Assembly (NCBI GenBank): GCA_945910005.1
Contig: OX246740.1
Location: 60,152,646 to 60,216,645, forward strand
Source of the DNA: Isoperla grammatica
Lineage: Eukaryota > Arthropoda > Insecta > Plecoptera > Perlodidae
Reading direction: 5' to 3'
Length of the DNA stretch: 64,000 nucleotides
In this document: piece after piece, positions 1 through 10,602 of the stretch
Position numbering within the stretch: position 1 is the stretch's first letter
Layout: each line of letters starts with the position of its first letter
Made by a program: the position numbers and the translations under genes
The notes under the pieces: generated by a model
What the model was told of the DNA's origin: nothing
What the model saw: only the letters and a program-made list of their open reading frames with translations
Database searches by the model: none

Positions 1-2616
1 GAGCAACTGGAGCGCACCAAGAACGTTCTAAGGGAGCCGCGACGTGCCGGAGAGCTCGAAAACGTTATGGTCGAGTTCAACCGTAGCATCGAAGACCCGT
101 ACTTCGTTGGCTCGGAGTGTTCCCTGCCACTTTGGGAGAGAGACGGTCTCGCTCTGACTGGCGCGCTGCTATTGGCCGTGCACCGCGGGAAAGTCTCCGA
201 GGGCATTGACTTTGCCGATAACCAGGCGCGCGCAGTGATAGCGGTGAGTACGCTCTTACTCGAGTGCCGAGCAACAGACATGCATGCAACCGATTATATC
301 GGAGTATTTTCATGAAAAAAATACGCTGATAATCAATTAAACAATTACTATCAAAAAGTTTCTAATAATCCATTTCTATTCAATACCGCTTCATCATTGC
401 TCTGTATTGATTGGAATCCCTATTAAAAAGTGCATTACTTCATACAAATTCTCTTAACTTGGCATGTACGTACGGTCTAGTACAGCAAAATAATATTGTG
501 GGTAATAATAAAATGTTTTTTAAAAATAGCTTTTCCTAAATGTTCTTTTATTTTTCTTCATTTCTAGGTGGGCATTCCATACCCAAATTTTAAAGACATA
601 AGAGTCGATTTGAAACGGAAGTACAACGACCTGTATTCGAAAACGCGAGGACTGCTAAGTGGCTGCCGCTGGTACGATATCCAGGCTTACAGGTGCGTGT
701 TTTTTTTTCCAAGTGTTGGTATGCGTGCTCCCACTTTCTGAGCTCCACACTTCAATTGCCATGGGGGGTGGAGGTATTGCTTGCATGTTGCCTGGCAAGT
801 TGCGTCCACTGCAGGGGCGCTGGGTTACCCTAAGCTCTACACTAGTATGCCTTGCAATGGTAACATTGAACAATGTGGGGTCAGTATAATTTTTAACCTT
901 CTTTAAGAGAGAAGTGAGGTCTTCACAACTTCGTTGCAATGCCATTCGGTCGTATTTTTTGGGTTTACTGGGAGTGGATGACCAAAAAGTAATCATACCT
1001 AAGTATTAAGTTACAGTATTGTAAAAGTTGCTCTCATTATACGTGTATTGTGTGAATGTTGCAGGGCTCTGAACCAAGCGCTGGGTCGGTATTGTAAAAG
1101 TTGCTCTCATTATACGTGCATTGTGTGAATGTTGCAGGGCCCTGAACCAAGCGCTGGGACAGTATTGTAAATGTTGCTCTCGTTATACGTGTATTGTGTG
1201 AATGTTGCAGGGCCCTGAACCAAGCGCTGGGACAGTATTGTAAATGTTGCTCTCGTTATACGTGTATTGTGTGAATGTTGCAGGGCTCTGAACCAAGCGC
1301 TGGGACAGTATTGTAAATGTTGCTCTCGTTATACGTGTATTGTGTGAATGTTGCAGGGCCCTGAACCAAGCGCTGGGACAGTATTGTAAATGTTGCTCTC
1401 GTTATACGTGTATTGTGTGAATGTTGCAGGGCTCGGAACCAAGCGCTGGGACAGTATTGTAAAGTTGCTCTCATTATACGCGTATTGTATGAATGTTGCA
1501 GGGCTCTGAACCAAGCGCTGGGACAGTATTGTAAAAGTTGCCCTCATTATACGTGTATTGTGTGAATGTTGCAGGGCTCTGAACCAAGCGCTGGGACAGT
1601 ATTGTAAAGTTGCTCTCATTATACGCGTATTGTATGAATGTTGCAGGGCTCTGAACCAAGCGCTGGGACAGTATTGTAAAAGTTGCCCTCATTATACGTG
1701 TATTGTGTGAATGTTGCAGGGCTCTGAACCAAGCGCTGGGACAGTATTGTAAAAGTTGCCCTCATTATACGTGTATTGTATGAATGTTGCAGGGCCCTGA
1801 ACCAACCGCTGGGACAGTGCAACCCTCATTATACGTGTATTGTGTGAATGTGGCAGGGCTCTGAACCAAGCGCTGGGACAGTATTGTAAAAGTTGCCCTC
1901 ATTATACGTGTATTGTGTGAATGTTGCAGGGCCCTGAACCAAGCGCTGGGTCGATGTATCCGACACAAGAACGATTGGGGAGCCATCTTGCTTGTCGACG
2001 ACCGTTTCGCCAAGGGACCTTACTACACCAACGGACTCTCCAAGTGGATTCGCAACATGGTACGAGACACATTCCCTCCCCCTTTGAGTATCCTGTATCA
2101 TATTGATTCGCAACCTGGTACGAGACACATTCCCTCCCCCTTTGAGTATCCTGTATCATATTGATTCGCAACCTGGTACGAGACACATTCCCTCCCCCTT
2201 TGAGTATCCTGTATCATATTGAGTTATAAGGAGTATATTAACATAGTTTACAATATTGCTTGCGGTTTTGCCCTATGTCTACTTAAGATTCTTGACATTT
2301 ATGGTACGTTTACAGCTACGCGTTGCGAGCGAAGCGAGGGCGCGAGCTCCAATCAGCGGCCGAGTTTGTAACTTCTTTGCATGAAACTCGGCCGCTGATT
2401 GGAGCTCGCGCCCTCGCTTCGCTCGCAACGCGTAGCTGTAAACCCACCATAACACGCCAAATTCAGCTCGCTAGTCGATTGCTTCACCGTGTCTTTCTGT
2501 TACAGATTCGCCACCACAGCAACTGGGCTGCCATGAGTTCCAGCCTGCAGACTTTCACTAACGGGCGATTAGAGCTAACCATGGAAGAACCGGGCAGTGT
2601 TGCCAGTCAACCGTGA
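1..2616 (+). CDS. BRIP1: FANCJ/BRIP1-type DNA helicase, 3' exons (partial, 5' end outside window)
   Basis: Four exons are supported: 1-243 (phase 0 end, donor GTGAGTA), 568-692 (acceptor TTTCTAG, donor GTGCGTG), 1930-2059 (acceptor TGTTGCAG, donor GTACGAG) and 2506-2616 (acceptor TGTTACAG). All junction phases agree. The joined product carries the C-terminal half of an XPD-like superfamily 2 helicase: motif V around [17 protein letters not shown] and motif VI in [15 protein letters not shown], followed by VDDRF and GLSKWIR as in FANCJ/BRIP1. The family unwinds DNA 5' to 3' with an iron-sulphur cluster and acts in crosslink repair and G-quadruplex resolution in the nucleus; the cluster and Walker motifs must lie upstream of the window. 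After the helicase core only about 30 residues remain before TGA at 2614-2616, far shorter than the vertebrate C-terminal tail. Two GTGAGC donors (2613 and 2622) flank this stop, so the true end is uncertain. Introns are 324, 1237 and 446 bp, the last two filled with repeats. RTEL1 is a less likely identity. Confidence 0.85.
1013..1950 (+). repeat. 73-bp tandem array containing 13 copies of a splice acceptor and exon start
   Basis: The unit ends with a pyrimidine/T-rich stretch, TGAATGTTGCAG, then the first 21 bases of the BRIP1 exon (GGCCCTGAACCAAGCGCTGGG). GCAG begins at 1061, 1134, 1207, 1280, 1353, 1426, 1498, 1571, 1643, 1716, 1789, 1853 and 1926. Spacing is 73 bp with two 72-bp steps and one 64-bp step. 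The last copy is the genuine acceptor of exon 1930-2059. Upstream copies meet an in-frame TGA within each unit. Confidence 0.95.
2047..2222 (+). repeat. 58-bp tandem triplication of a BRIP1 splice donor
   Basis: The last 13 exon bases and the donor (GATTCGCAACATG then GTACGAG) plus the first 45 intron bases occur three times. GT dinucleotides sit at 2060, 2118 and 2176. Copies two and three read CTG instead of ATG before the donor. Confidence 0.93.
2301..2450. mobile_element. Foldback MITE, family A, in a BRIP1 intron
   Basis: Arms of about 57 bp, starting TACAGCTACGCGTTGCGAGC and ending near CGGCCGAGTTT, are perfect inverted repeats around a spacer of about 16 bp. Termini are TGGTACG and a slightly decayed complement, flanked by TTA on the left and TAA on the right. 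A second copy lies at 59972-60130 with TAA on both sides. Three-base TWA duplications would fit PIF/Harbinger elements, but that class is an inference. No coding capacity is present. Confidence 0.85.
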
Positions 2617-3587
2617 GCCAGGTGAGCGTTGCTTCCATTGAGATACTAGATGGGTTATTGTGTGACAACACTGTGCACCCGTACTCACCTGTGCACGCAC
2701 GCATGTGACAACACTGTGCTTTAAGCTGGGTGATTGACTGATCCATACCTGACGAACTACGTCGAAAGCAATAAGCGAGAAAAGCCCCGTTTTGATACAT
2801 AATTGCTTGTAGGTATCTGGGAAGTTGTTGCTTGCCAACATGCCTGTAACATGCACATGCCAGTAGTTACAGGTAGATGGAGGCAACATGGCTGTGATAA
2901 TTTAAACTAGGAGTATAACTGATGGCACTTTCTAATGGTTTGTACTGAGTGTGCACTGGTATGTCTATTGTATTGTTTAAGGTGCACTTAGTGTAGTCCA
3001 GTGCAGCCAATTGGAAAACGCCATAAATGAATCGTAATGTAGGTGGCACGGCAATCCTGATTTACATTGTGATTGCTCGTTTTTTTTTGTGGTATATATT
3101 TTTTTAATGAATAGTGTTGATTTGTGTGCTAACCATTGGATGGCGCTGAAATGAGCTAAGGCATAGATTTAGGCGGTGGTGGTTTTTGCCTCGTTAGCAT
3201 TGCTTGTTGAGTGATACCCCTAGTTAGTGAGCGAGAGAAGGACGCTCGAGAGCACGTGTGAAGCTTGCTTGCTTGCTTGCTTGCTAACGTTGTCAGCCAA
3301 CACGTGTTGCATGTGTGCTTGAGCTTGAAGATGCAGTCTGAAACATGGTAGGCGCTAGACACACAAAGTAAGCTTGAAACTTAATTTTGAAGCATGTTTT
3401 TATTTCTCTAAATAAATTATGTAAATCAATTTCCACCTAAGTTTGGTCAATTTGTTTCAGTCGATGTTAACTCGCTCGAACATCACTGGGCCAGTGATGT
3501 AGGACATGGAGAGACGGAAATCTCTGCAGTTTCAAGACAAGACCGTGGACTTATCGAAGTCACTTCGTTACTGGGCCATTTTACCAC
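2617..3587. other. Non-coding region downstream of BRIP1
   Basis: I see no exon here. There is a short GCTT run near 3265-3285 and an AATAAA near 3409 that could serve BRIP1 polyadenylation if the gene ends at 2616. If the donor at 2613 is used, this region is intron. Confidence 0.5.
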
Positions 3588-3977
3588 TTAAGAGCGAAGG
3601 GTTCCTCTATGTCAAAAACTGCACAAAATTTTCATTTTAAAATTATATCTCAAGAATGGACTTCGAAATCGAAAATCTGAATCAACAGCGCACTATGGTT
3701 TGATAAGCCCTACATACTGAATGCTCTAAATTGTGTCTTACATTATAATCAGTTTCGATTTTATTTCTAATTAATTTTATTATTAATTAATTTAATTATC
3801 GATTTAATAATCAAAATAACTGCGCTTTTGGTTATAATATTTCAACCAAACCAATATTTCTACCAAACCACAGCCTGTTTATTACTCAGATTTTTTATTT
3901 TAAGGTGTATTCTTGAGATATGATTAAAACATGACAATTTGCTGCGGTTTTTGACATAAAGGATCCTTCGCTCTTAA
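3588..3977. mobile_element. MITE with long inverted repeats and TTAA at both ends
   Basis: The left arm starts TTAAGAGCGAAGG and the right arm ends CCTTCGCTCTTAA. Similarity between the arms continues for about 70 bp on each side (ATGTCAAAAAC and ATATCTCAAGAAT on both arms) with scattered mismatches. The interior is AT-rich and non-coding. TTAA at both boundaries resembles a target duplication, as used by piggyBac-type transposases, although the inner ends are not a canonical piggyBac terminus. Confidence 0.75.
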
Positions 3978-4943
3978 CACACACAATAAGTTCTTTGAGA
4001 AAGTAGGTTATATTCATTCATACCAATGCTTCCTTGACATGTATCAGAACCTTCTGGTCCCATAAAAACAGTTGGTTATATATGTGACCTATTTTGTTAT
4101 AAATAAGTTTAACTGTATTGTTTGGTATTATATATACTGTATATATGTATATTTATCTTATGTTATTGTTATACCATTCCATTAGACATACTGTAATTAG
4201 CTACATCAACCGCACTAGATACACAATGCAATGCATATGCGAGGCGTGTTATGTGTATTACATAAAATAAACGCAATGTAGTGCCTACTTGTGCAAGACT
4301 ATTGCATCCTGCAGCATTTATGTGTCCCATTTCAACATCCATCTTCCTGTTCCAAACCGTCTTCCTAATCCATTATAGGGTAAGTCAGATGAAAAACTAA
4401 AAAACTATTATTTGTATAGGTCCACCCTCAAATATGGAAAACATGACTAAAAGATACCATACTTTAAAAGCAAGTTAAGTTGGACTAGGAACACAAATAA
4501 ACATGTTCTAGTGAGGGGAAAGGTACAGAAGGACGACAGCTTACCTTAAAATGTTAGGTAGGTCGCACATAGACACAAGTAGATGAGTAGACAAGTTGCT
4601 GATACGTTTCGACCAACTAGTGGTCTTTATCACTCAGCGTGAGTAGAGGTACTGTAAAGCAAGCGGTTAAAAAATTAAAGAAAACGCGATTTTTTGGCTT
4701 GTTGCTACCAAGTAGCACCTAGCAACTCTTCTCATGGTAATTTCCATTTAAAAAAAAATGTTGCCTCGAGATAGTAAAACCACCGCTAAAATAAAGCACT
4801 TATCAAAAATCGATCAGGAGGTTTAATGTGCATCGTTTCCCTACCGATAACATGCTTCTTAGTACGAACGTGTACTTCTACAAAATGCCCTGCAATTAAT
4901 TTTCTTGTGACTTGATGTGAAGAAAAGTTGCAATCTGTTTTGA
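3978..4943. other. AT-rich intergenic stretch
   Basis: No coding or RNA feature recognised. It contains TATA-rich runs near 4120-4150 only. Confidence 0.5.
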
Positions 4944-5099
4944 GCGGTACTGTCCGCAGTCGCCGAGTGTTTCGCGGAGCGCTGGCTGAACTCGTATTAC
5001 ACAATGAGTGCTCTGTCTATCAGGCAGGCGTTCGCGACCTCAGAACCGGTACAGCTGTACTACGCTTTAGAAGAAAATGCAGCAGAGCTCGCGAAGTGA
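4944..5099 (+). CDS. Possible short terminal exon, function unknown
   Basis: After TGA at 4941, one frame stays open to TGA at 5097-5099. It encodes about 51 residues with a balanced composition, including ERWLNSYYTM, QAFATSEP and YYALEENAAELAK. A plausible acceptor (TACTGTCCGCAG) ends at 4959, so the exon could start at 4960. The stretch is GC and CpG richer than its AT-rich surroundings, which is the main argument for coding. I do not recognise a family. No partner exon was found nearby, and chance remains a fair explanation. Confidence 0.2.
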   Translation, partial: AVLSAVAECFAERWLNSYYTMSALSIRQAFATSEPVQLYYALEENAAELAK

Positions 5100-6160
5100 A
5101 TCTTATAGAATCGCTAAATGTTCACTATTTTTTTTTCTTGCATTGAAGCAACCGATATCAGTTTTATTTTACACATAACTGAATTTCATGCACATATGAC
5201 TCATTGGTGATTTTTTAGTTTATCACCTGACTTATCCTTTATCAAGTGTAACTAATGGGGTTTCAACTTACAACATTTACTAGGAGATTTATCATTAATT
5301 CCACTCAAATGATTCGTGATTATTCAATAAACCCCTAAGATTTCCATGGATAATTTAGTGATTTATCTTGTATAACCATATCATACAACTAGTTTAGACA
5401 TAATTTATGAATGATGCTGGGAATACGTCTATCAGAACTCGCAATTACATACGTCCATATATTTGAAAATTGCGCTAAAAACGTGTTGCGAATCGGCCCC
5501 TAGATGGCAACAGTTGCTCTCAGCTGGATGCGTGTCAAGCTTGCAGTTGCCGAGAGATGGCAGCACTAAAACAATTTTACACTTTATTGGGCGGGAAAGT
5601 GGAGTTGTAACGAGAAAAACTATACTACTACTATTCCAGTGTCTTTGGTTGAACACAAAGTCACCTGTCTCATTGGTAACAATTAATATTTTCACTCTAT
5701 TTTATTTCAATAGGTTTTATTTTTCCTTATCTAGATCAGTGGTTCTTAAACTTAAATTCCTTTGGGGGGACCCCAGAGTTGTGGGGCTCCCAATGTAGAG
5801 CCTCTACATTGTTGCGATTAGTTTTTTGTAATGTGGCATGGAAAATAATGTATTTAGTTTACATGGTATTCATTGTGTAAAACGAATATATTGACACCTC
5901 TTTGGGTACCGCATGTTGAGGCTTCACTTGCACATGATATCTTACACCAATTCCTTGGGCTAGTTTTGTACTCGTCTCGTCGGATAACACTACAATCTAC
6001 AACTATCAACTATGGGGGGGGGGGGGGGCGAGGAAATGCCTACTTATACCTCTGAGTATGAAGATGGGGTCTGGGGCGAAGGCGTAGATATTTTGAGGTG
6101 TTGTCTGCTGGAAGTCCCCAGGAAATGACTTTCAGATAACTGATGTTTGAGGAATATTCT
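5100..6160. other. Non-coding region with a hAT-like terminus and a poly-G run
   Basis: At 5737 a CAGTGGTTCTTAAACTT sequence resembles the terminal inverted repeat of hAT/Charlie elements, but no matching second end was found, so it is probably a decayed fragment. A run of 15 G lies at 6014-6028. No gene recognised. Confidence 0.4.
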
Positions 6161-9100
6161 TCTGTTCCACAAAGAGGCAGGTGGGAAGGTACCACTATGC
6201 CCCATGTTCCACAAAGAAGCAGATGGGATGGTACCACTATGCCCTCTGTTCCACAAAGAGGCGCGTGGAAAGGTACCATATACCCTCTGTTCCACAAAGA
6301 GGCGGGGGGGAAGGTACCACTATGCCCCCTGTTCCACAAAGAGGCGCGTGGGATGGTACCACTATGCCCCCTGTTCCACAAAGAGGCGCGTGGAATGGTA
6401 CCACTATGCCCCCTGTTCCACAAAGAGGCGCGTGGGAAGGTACCACTATGCCCCCTGTTCCACAAAAAGGCTGATGGGAAGGTACCACTATGCCCTCTGT
6501 TCCACAAAAAGGCGGGTGGGATGGTACCACTTTGCCCCCTGTTCCACAAAGAGGCGGGTGGGAAGGTACCACTATGCCCCCTGTTCCACAAAGAGGCGGG
6601 TGGGAGGGTACCACTATGCCCCCTGTTCCACAAAGAGGCGCGTGGGATGGTACCACTATGCCCCCTGTTCCACAAAGAGGCGCGTGGAATGGTACCACTA
6701 TGCCCCCTGTTCCACAAAGAGGCGCGTGGGAAGGTACCACTATGCCCCCTGTTCCACAAAAAGGCTGATGGGAAGGTACCACTATGCCCTCTGTTCCACA
6801 AAAAGGCGGGTGGGATGGTACCACTTTGCCCCCTGTTCCACAAAGAGGCGGGTGGGAAGGTACCACTATGCCCCCTGTTCCACAAAGAGGCGGGTGGGAG
6901 GGTACCACTATGCCCCCTGTTCCACAAAGAGGCGGGTGGGAAGGTACCACTATGCCCCCTGTTCCTCAAAGGGGCGGGTGGGAAGGTACCACTATGCCCC
7001 CTGTTCCACAAAGAGGCGGGGGGAAGGTACCACTATGCCCTCTGTTCCACAAAGAGGCGGGTGGGAAGGTACCACTATGCCCCCTATTCCACAAAGAGGC
7101 GGGCGGGAAGGTACCACTATGCCCCCTGTTCCACAAAGAGGCGGGCGGGAAGGTACCACTATGCCCCCTGTTCCACAAAGAGGCGCGTGGAAAGGTACCA
7201 TATACCCCCTGTTCCACAAAGAGGCGGGGGGGAAGGTACCACTATGCCCCCTGTTCCACAAAGTGGCGCGTGGAAAGGTACCATATACCCCCTGTTCCAC
7301 AAAGAGGCGGGTGGGAAGGTACCACTATGCCCCCTGTTCTACAAAGAGGCGGGTGGGAAGGTACCACTATGCCTCCTGTTCCACAAAGAGGCGGGCGGGA
7401 AGGTACCACTATGCCCCCTGTTCCACAAAGAGGCGCGTGGAAAGGTACCATATACCCCCTGTTCCACAAAGAGGCGGGGGGGAAGGTACCACTATGCCCC
7501 CTGTTCCACAAAGTGGCGCTTGGAAAGGTACCATATACCCCCTGTTCCACAAAGAGGCGGGTGGGAAGGTACCACTATGCCCCCTGTTCCACAAAAAGGC
7601 GGGTGGGAAGGTACCACTATGCCCCCTGTTCCACAAAGAGGCGGGTAGGAAGGTACCACTATGCCCCCTGTTCCACAAAGAGGCGGGTGGGATGGTACCA
7701 CTTTGCCCCCTGTTCCACAAAGAGGCGGGTGGGAAGGTACCACTATGCCCCATGTTTTACAAAGTGGCGGGTGGGAAGGTACCACTATGCCCCCTGTTCC
7801 ACAAAGAGGCGGGTGGGAAGGTACCACTATGCCCCCTGTTCCACAAAGAGGCGGGTGGGAGGGTACCACTATGCCCCATGTTTTACAAAGTGGCGGGTGG
7901 GAAGGTACCACTATGCCCCCTGTTCCACAAAGAGGCGGGTGGGAAGGTACCACTATGCCCCCTGTTCCACAAAGAGGCGGGTGGGAGGGTACCACTATGC
8001 CCCATGTTTTACAAAGTGGCGGGTGGGAAGGTACCACTATGCCCCATGTTTTACAAAGTGGCGGGTGGGAAGGTACCACTATGCCCCCTGTTCCACAAAG
8101 AGGCGCGTGGGAAGGTACCACTATGCCCCATGTTTTACAAAGTGGCGGGTGGGAAGGTACCACTATGCCCCATGTTTTACAAAGTGGCGGGTGGGAAGGT
8201 ATTCCCCCTGTTCCACAAAGAGGCGGGTGGGAAGGTACCACTATGCCCCCTGTTCCACAAAGAGGCGGGTGGGAAGGTACCACTATGCCCCATGTTTTAC
8301 AAAGTGGCGGGTGGGAAGGTACCACTATGCCCCCTGTTCCACAAAGAGGCGGGTGGGAAGGTACCACTATACCCCCTGTTCCACAAAGAGGCGGGTGGGA
8401 AGGTACCACTATGCCCCCTGTTCCACAAAGAGGCGGGTGGGAAGGTACCACTATACCCCCTGTTCCACAAAGAGGCGGGTGGGAAGGTACCACTATGCCC
8501 CATGTTTTACAAAGTGGCGGGTGGGAAGGTACCACTATGCCCCCTGTTCCACAAAGAGGCGCGTGGGAAGGTACCACTATGCCCCATGTTTTACAAAGTG
8601 GCGGGTGGGAAGGTACCACTATGCCCCATGTTTTACAAAGTGGCGGGTGGGAAGGTACCACTAGGCCCCCTGTTCCACAAAGAGGCGGGTGGGAAGGTAC
8701 CACTATGCCCCATGTTCCACAAAGAGGCGGGTGGGAAGGTACCACTATGCCCCATGTTCCACAAAGAGGCGCGTGGGAAGGTACCACTATGCCCCATGTT
8801 TTACAAAGTGGCGGGTGGGAAGGTACCACTATGCCCCATGTTTTACAAAGTGGCGGGTGGGAAGGTACCACTATGCCCCATGTTTTACAAAGTGGCGGGT
8901 GGGAAGGTACCACTATGCCCCATGTTCCACAAAGAAGCGCGTGGGAAGGTACCACTATGCCCCATGTTTTACAAAGAGGCGGGTGGGAAGGTACCACTAT
9001 GCCCCCTGTTCCACAAAGAGGCGGGTGGGAAGGTACCACTATGCCCCCTGTTCCACAAAGAGGCGGGTGGGAAGGTACCACTATGCCCCATGTTCCACAA

Positions 9101-10602
9101 AGAGGCGCGTGGGAAGGTACCACTATGCCCCATGTTTTACAAAGAGGCGGGTGGGAAGGTACCACTATGCCCCCTGTTCCACAAAGAGGCGGGTGGGAAG
9201 GTACCACTATACCCCCTGTTCCACAAAGAGGCGGGTGGGAAGGTACCACTATGCCCCCTGTTCCACAAAGAGGCGGGTGGGAAGGTACCACTATACCCCC
9301 TGTTCCACAAAGAGGCGGGTGGGAAGGTACCACTATGCCCCATGTTTTACAAAGTGGCGGGTGGGAAGGTATTCCCCCTGTTCCACAAAGAGGCGGGCGG
9401 GAAGGTACCACTATGCCCCCTGTTCCACAAAGAGGCGGGTGGGAAGGTACCACTATGCCCCCTATTCCACAAAGAGGCGGGTGGGAAGGTACCACTATGC
9501 CCCCTATTCCACAAAGAGGCGGGTGGGAAGGTACCACTATGCCCCCTGTTCCACAAAGAGGCGGGTGGGAAGGTACCACTATGCCCCATGTTTTACAAAG
9601 TGGCGGGTGGGAAGGTACCACTATGCCCCCTATTCCACAAAGAGGCGGGTGGGAAGGTACCACTATGCCCCCTATTCCACAAAGAGGCGGGCGGGAAGGT
9701 ACCACTATGCCCCCTGTTCCACAAAGAGGCGGGTGGGAAGGTACCACTATGCCCCCTATTCCACAAAGAGGCGGGCGGGAAGGTACCACTATGCCCCCTG
9801 TTCCACAAAGAGGCGGGTGGGAAGGTACCACTATGCCCCCTATTCCACAAAGAGGCGGGCGGGAAGGTACCACTATGCCCCCTGTTCCACAAAGAGGCGG
9901 GTGGGAAGGTACCACTATACCCCCTGTTCCACAAAGAGGCAGGTGGGAAGGTACCACTATACCCCCTGTTCCACAAAGAGGCGGGTGGGAAGGTACCACT
10001 ATGCCCCCTGTTCCACAAAGAGGCGGGTGGGAAGGTACCACTATGCCCCCTATTCCACAAAGAGGCGGGTGGGAAGGTACCACTATGCCCCATGTTCCAC
10101 AAAGTGGCGGGTGGGAAGGTACCACTATGCCCCATGTTTTACAAAGTGGCGGGTGGGAAGGTACCACTATGCCCCATGTTTTACAAAGTGGCGGGTGGGA
10201 AGGTACCACTAGGCCCCCTGTTCCACAAAGAGGCGGGTGGGAAGGTACCACTATGCCCCCTGTTCCACAAAGAGGCGGGTGGGAAGGTACCACTATGCCC
10301 CCTGTTCCACAAAGAGGCGGGTGGGAAGGTACCACTTTGCCCCCTGTTCCACAAAGAGGCGGGTGGGAAGGTACCACTTTGCCCCCTGTTCCACAAAGAG
10401 GCGGGCGGGAAGGTACCACTATGCCCCCTGTTCCACAAAGAGGCGGGTGGGAAGGTACCACTATGCCCCCTGTTCCACAAAGAGGCGGGTGGGAAGGTAC
10501 CACTATGCCCCCTGTTCCACAAAGAGGCGGGTGGGAAGGTACCACTATGCCCCCTGTTCCACAAAGAGGCGGGTGGGAAGGTACCACTACACCCCCTGTT
10601 CC
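6161..10602. repeat. 42-bp satellite array, about 106 copies
   Basis: The unit is about GGTACCACTATGCCCCCTGT followed by TCCACAAAGAGGCGGGTGGGAA. Two main variants alternate: one with CCACAAAGAGGCGGG and one with TTTTACAAAGTGGCGGG. Because 42 is a multiple of three and the unit lacks stops in several frames, reading frames of up to 1493 codons (+) and 1031 codons (-) run through it. Blocks are duplicated at higher order: a 7-unit block recurs 294 bp apart (about 6331 and 6625) and another recurs 840 bp (20 units) apart (8297 and 9137). Small deletions of 1 and 6 bases occur. It is judged satellite DNA and not a gene. Confidence 0.93.

Noticed and set aside
5463..5798. A 111-codon frame starting at 5463
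   Set aside because: It runs into a hAT-like terminus, has no recognisable domain, and its composition looks random.
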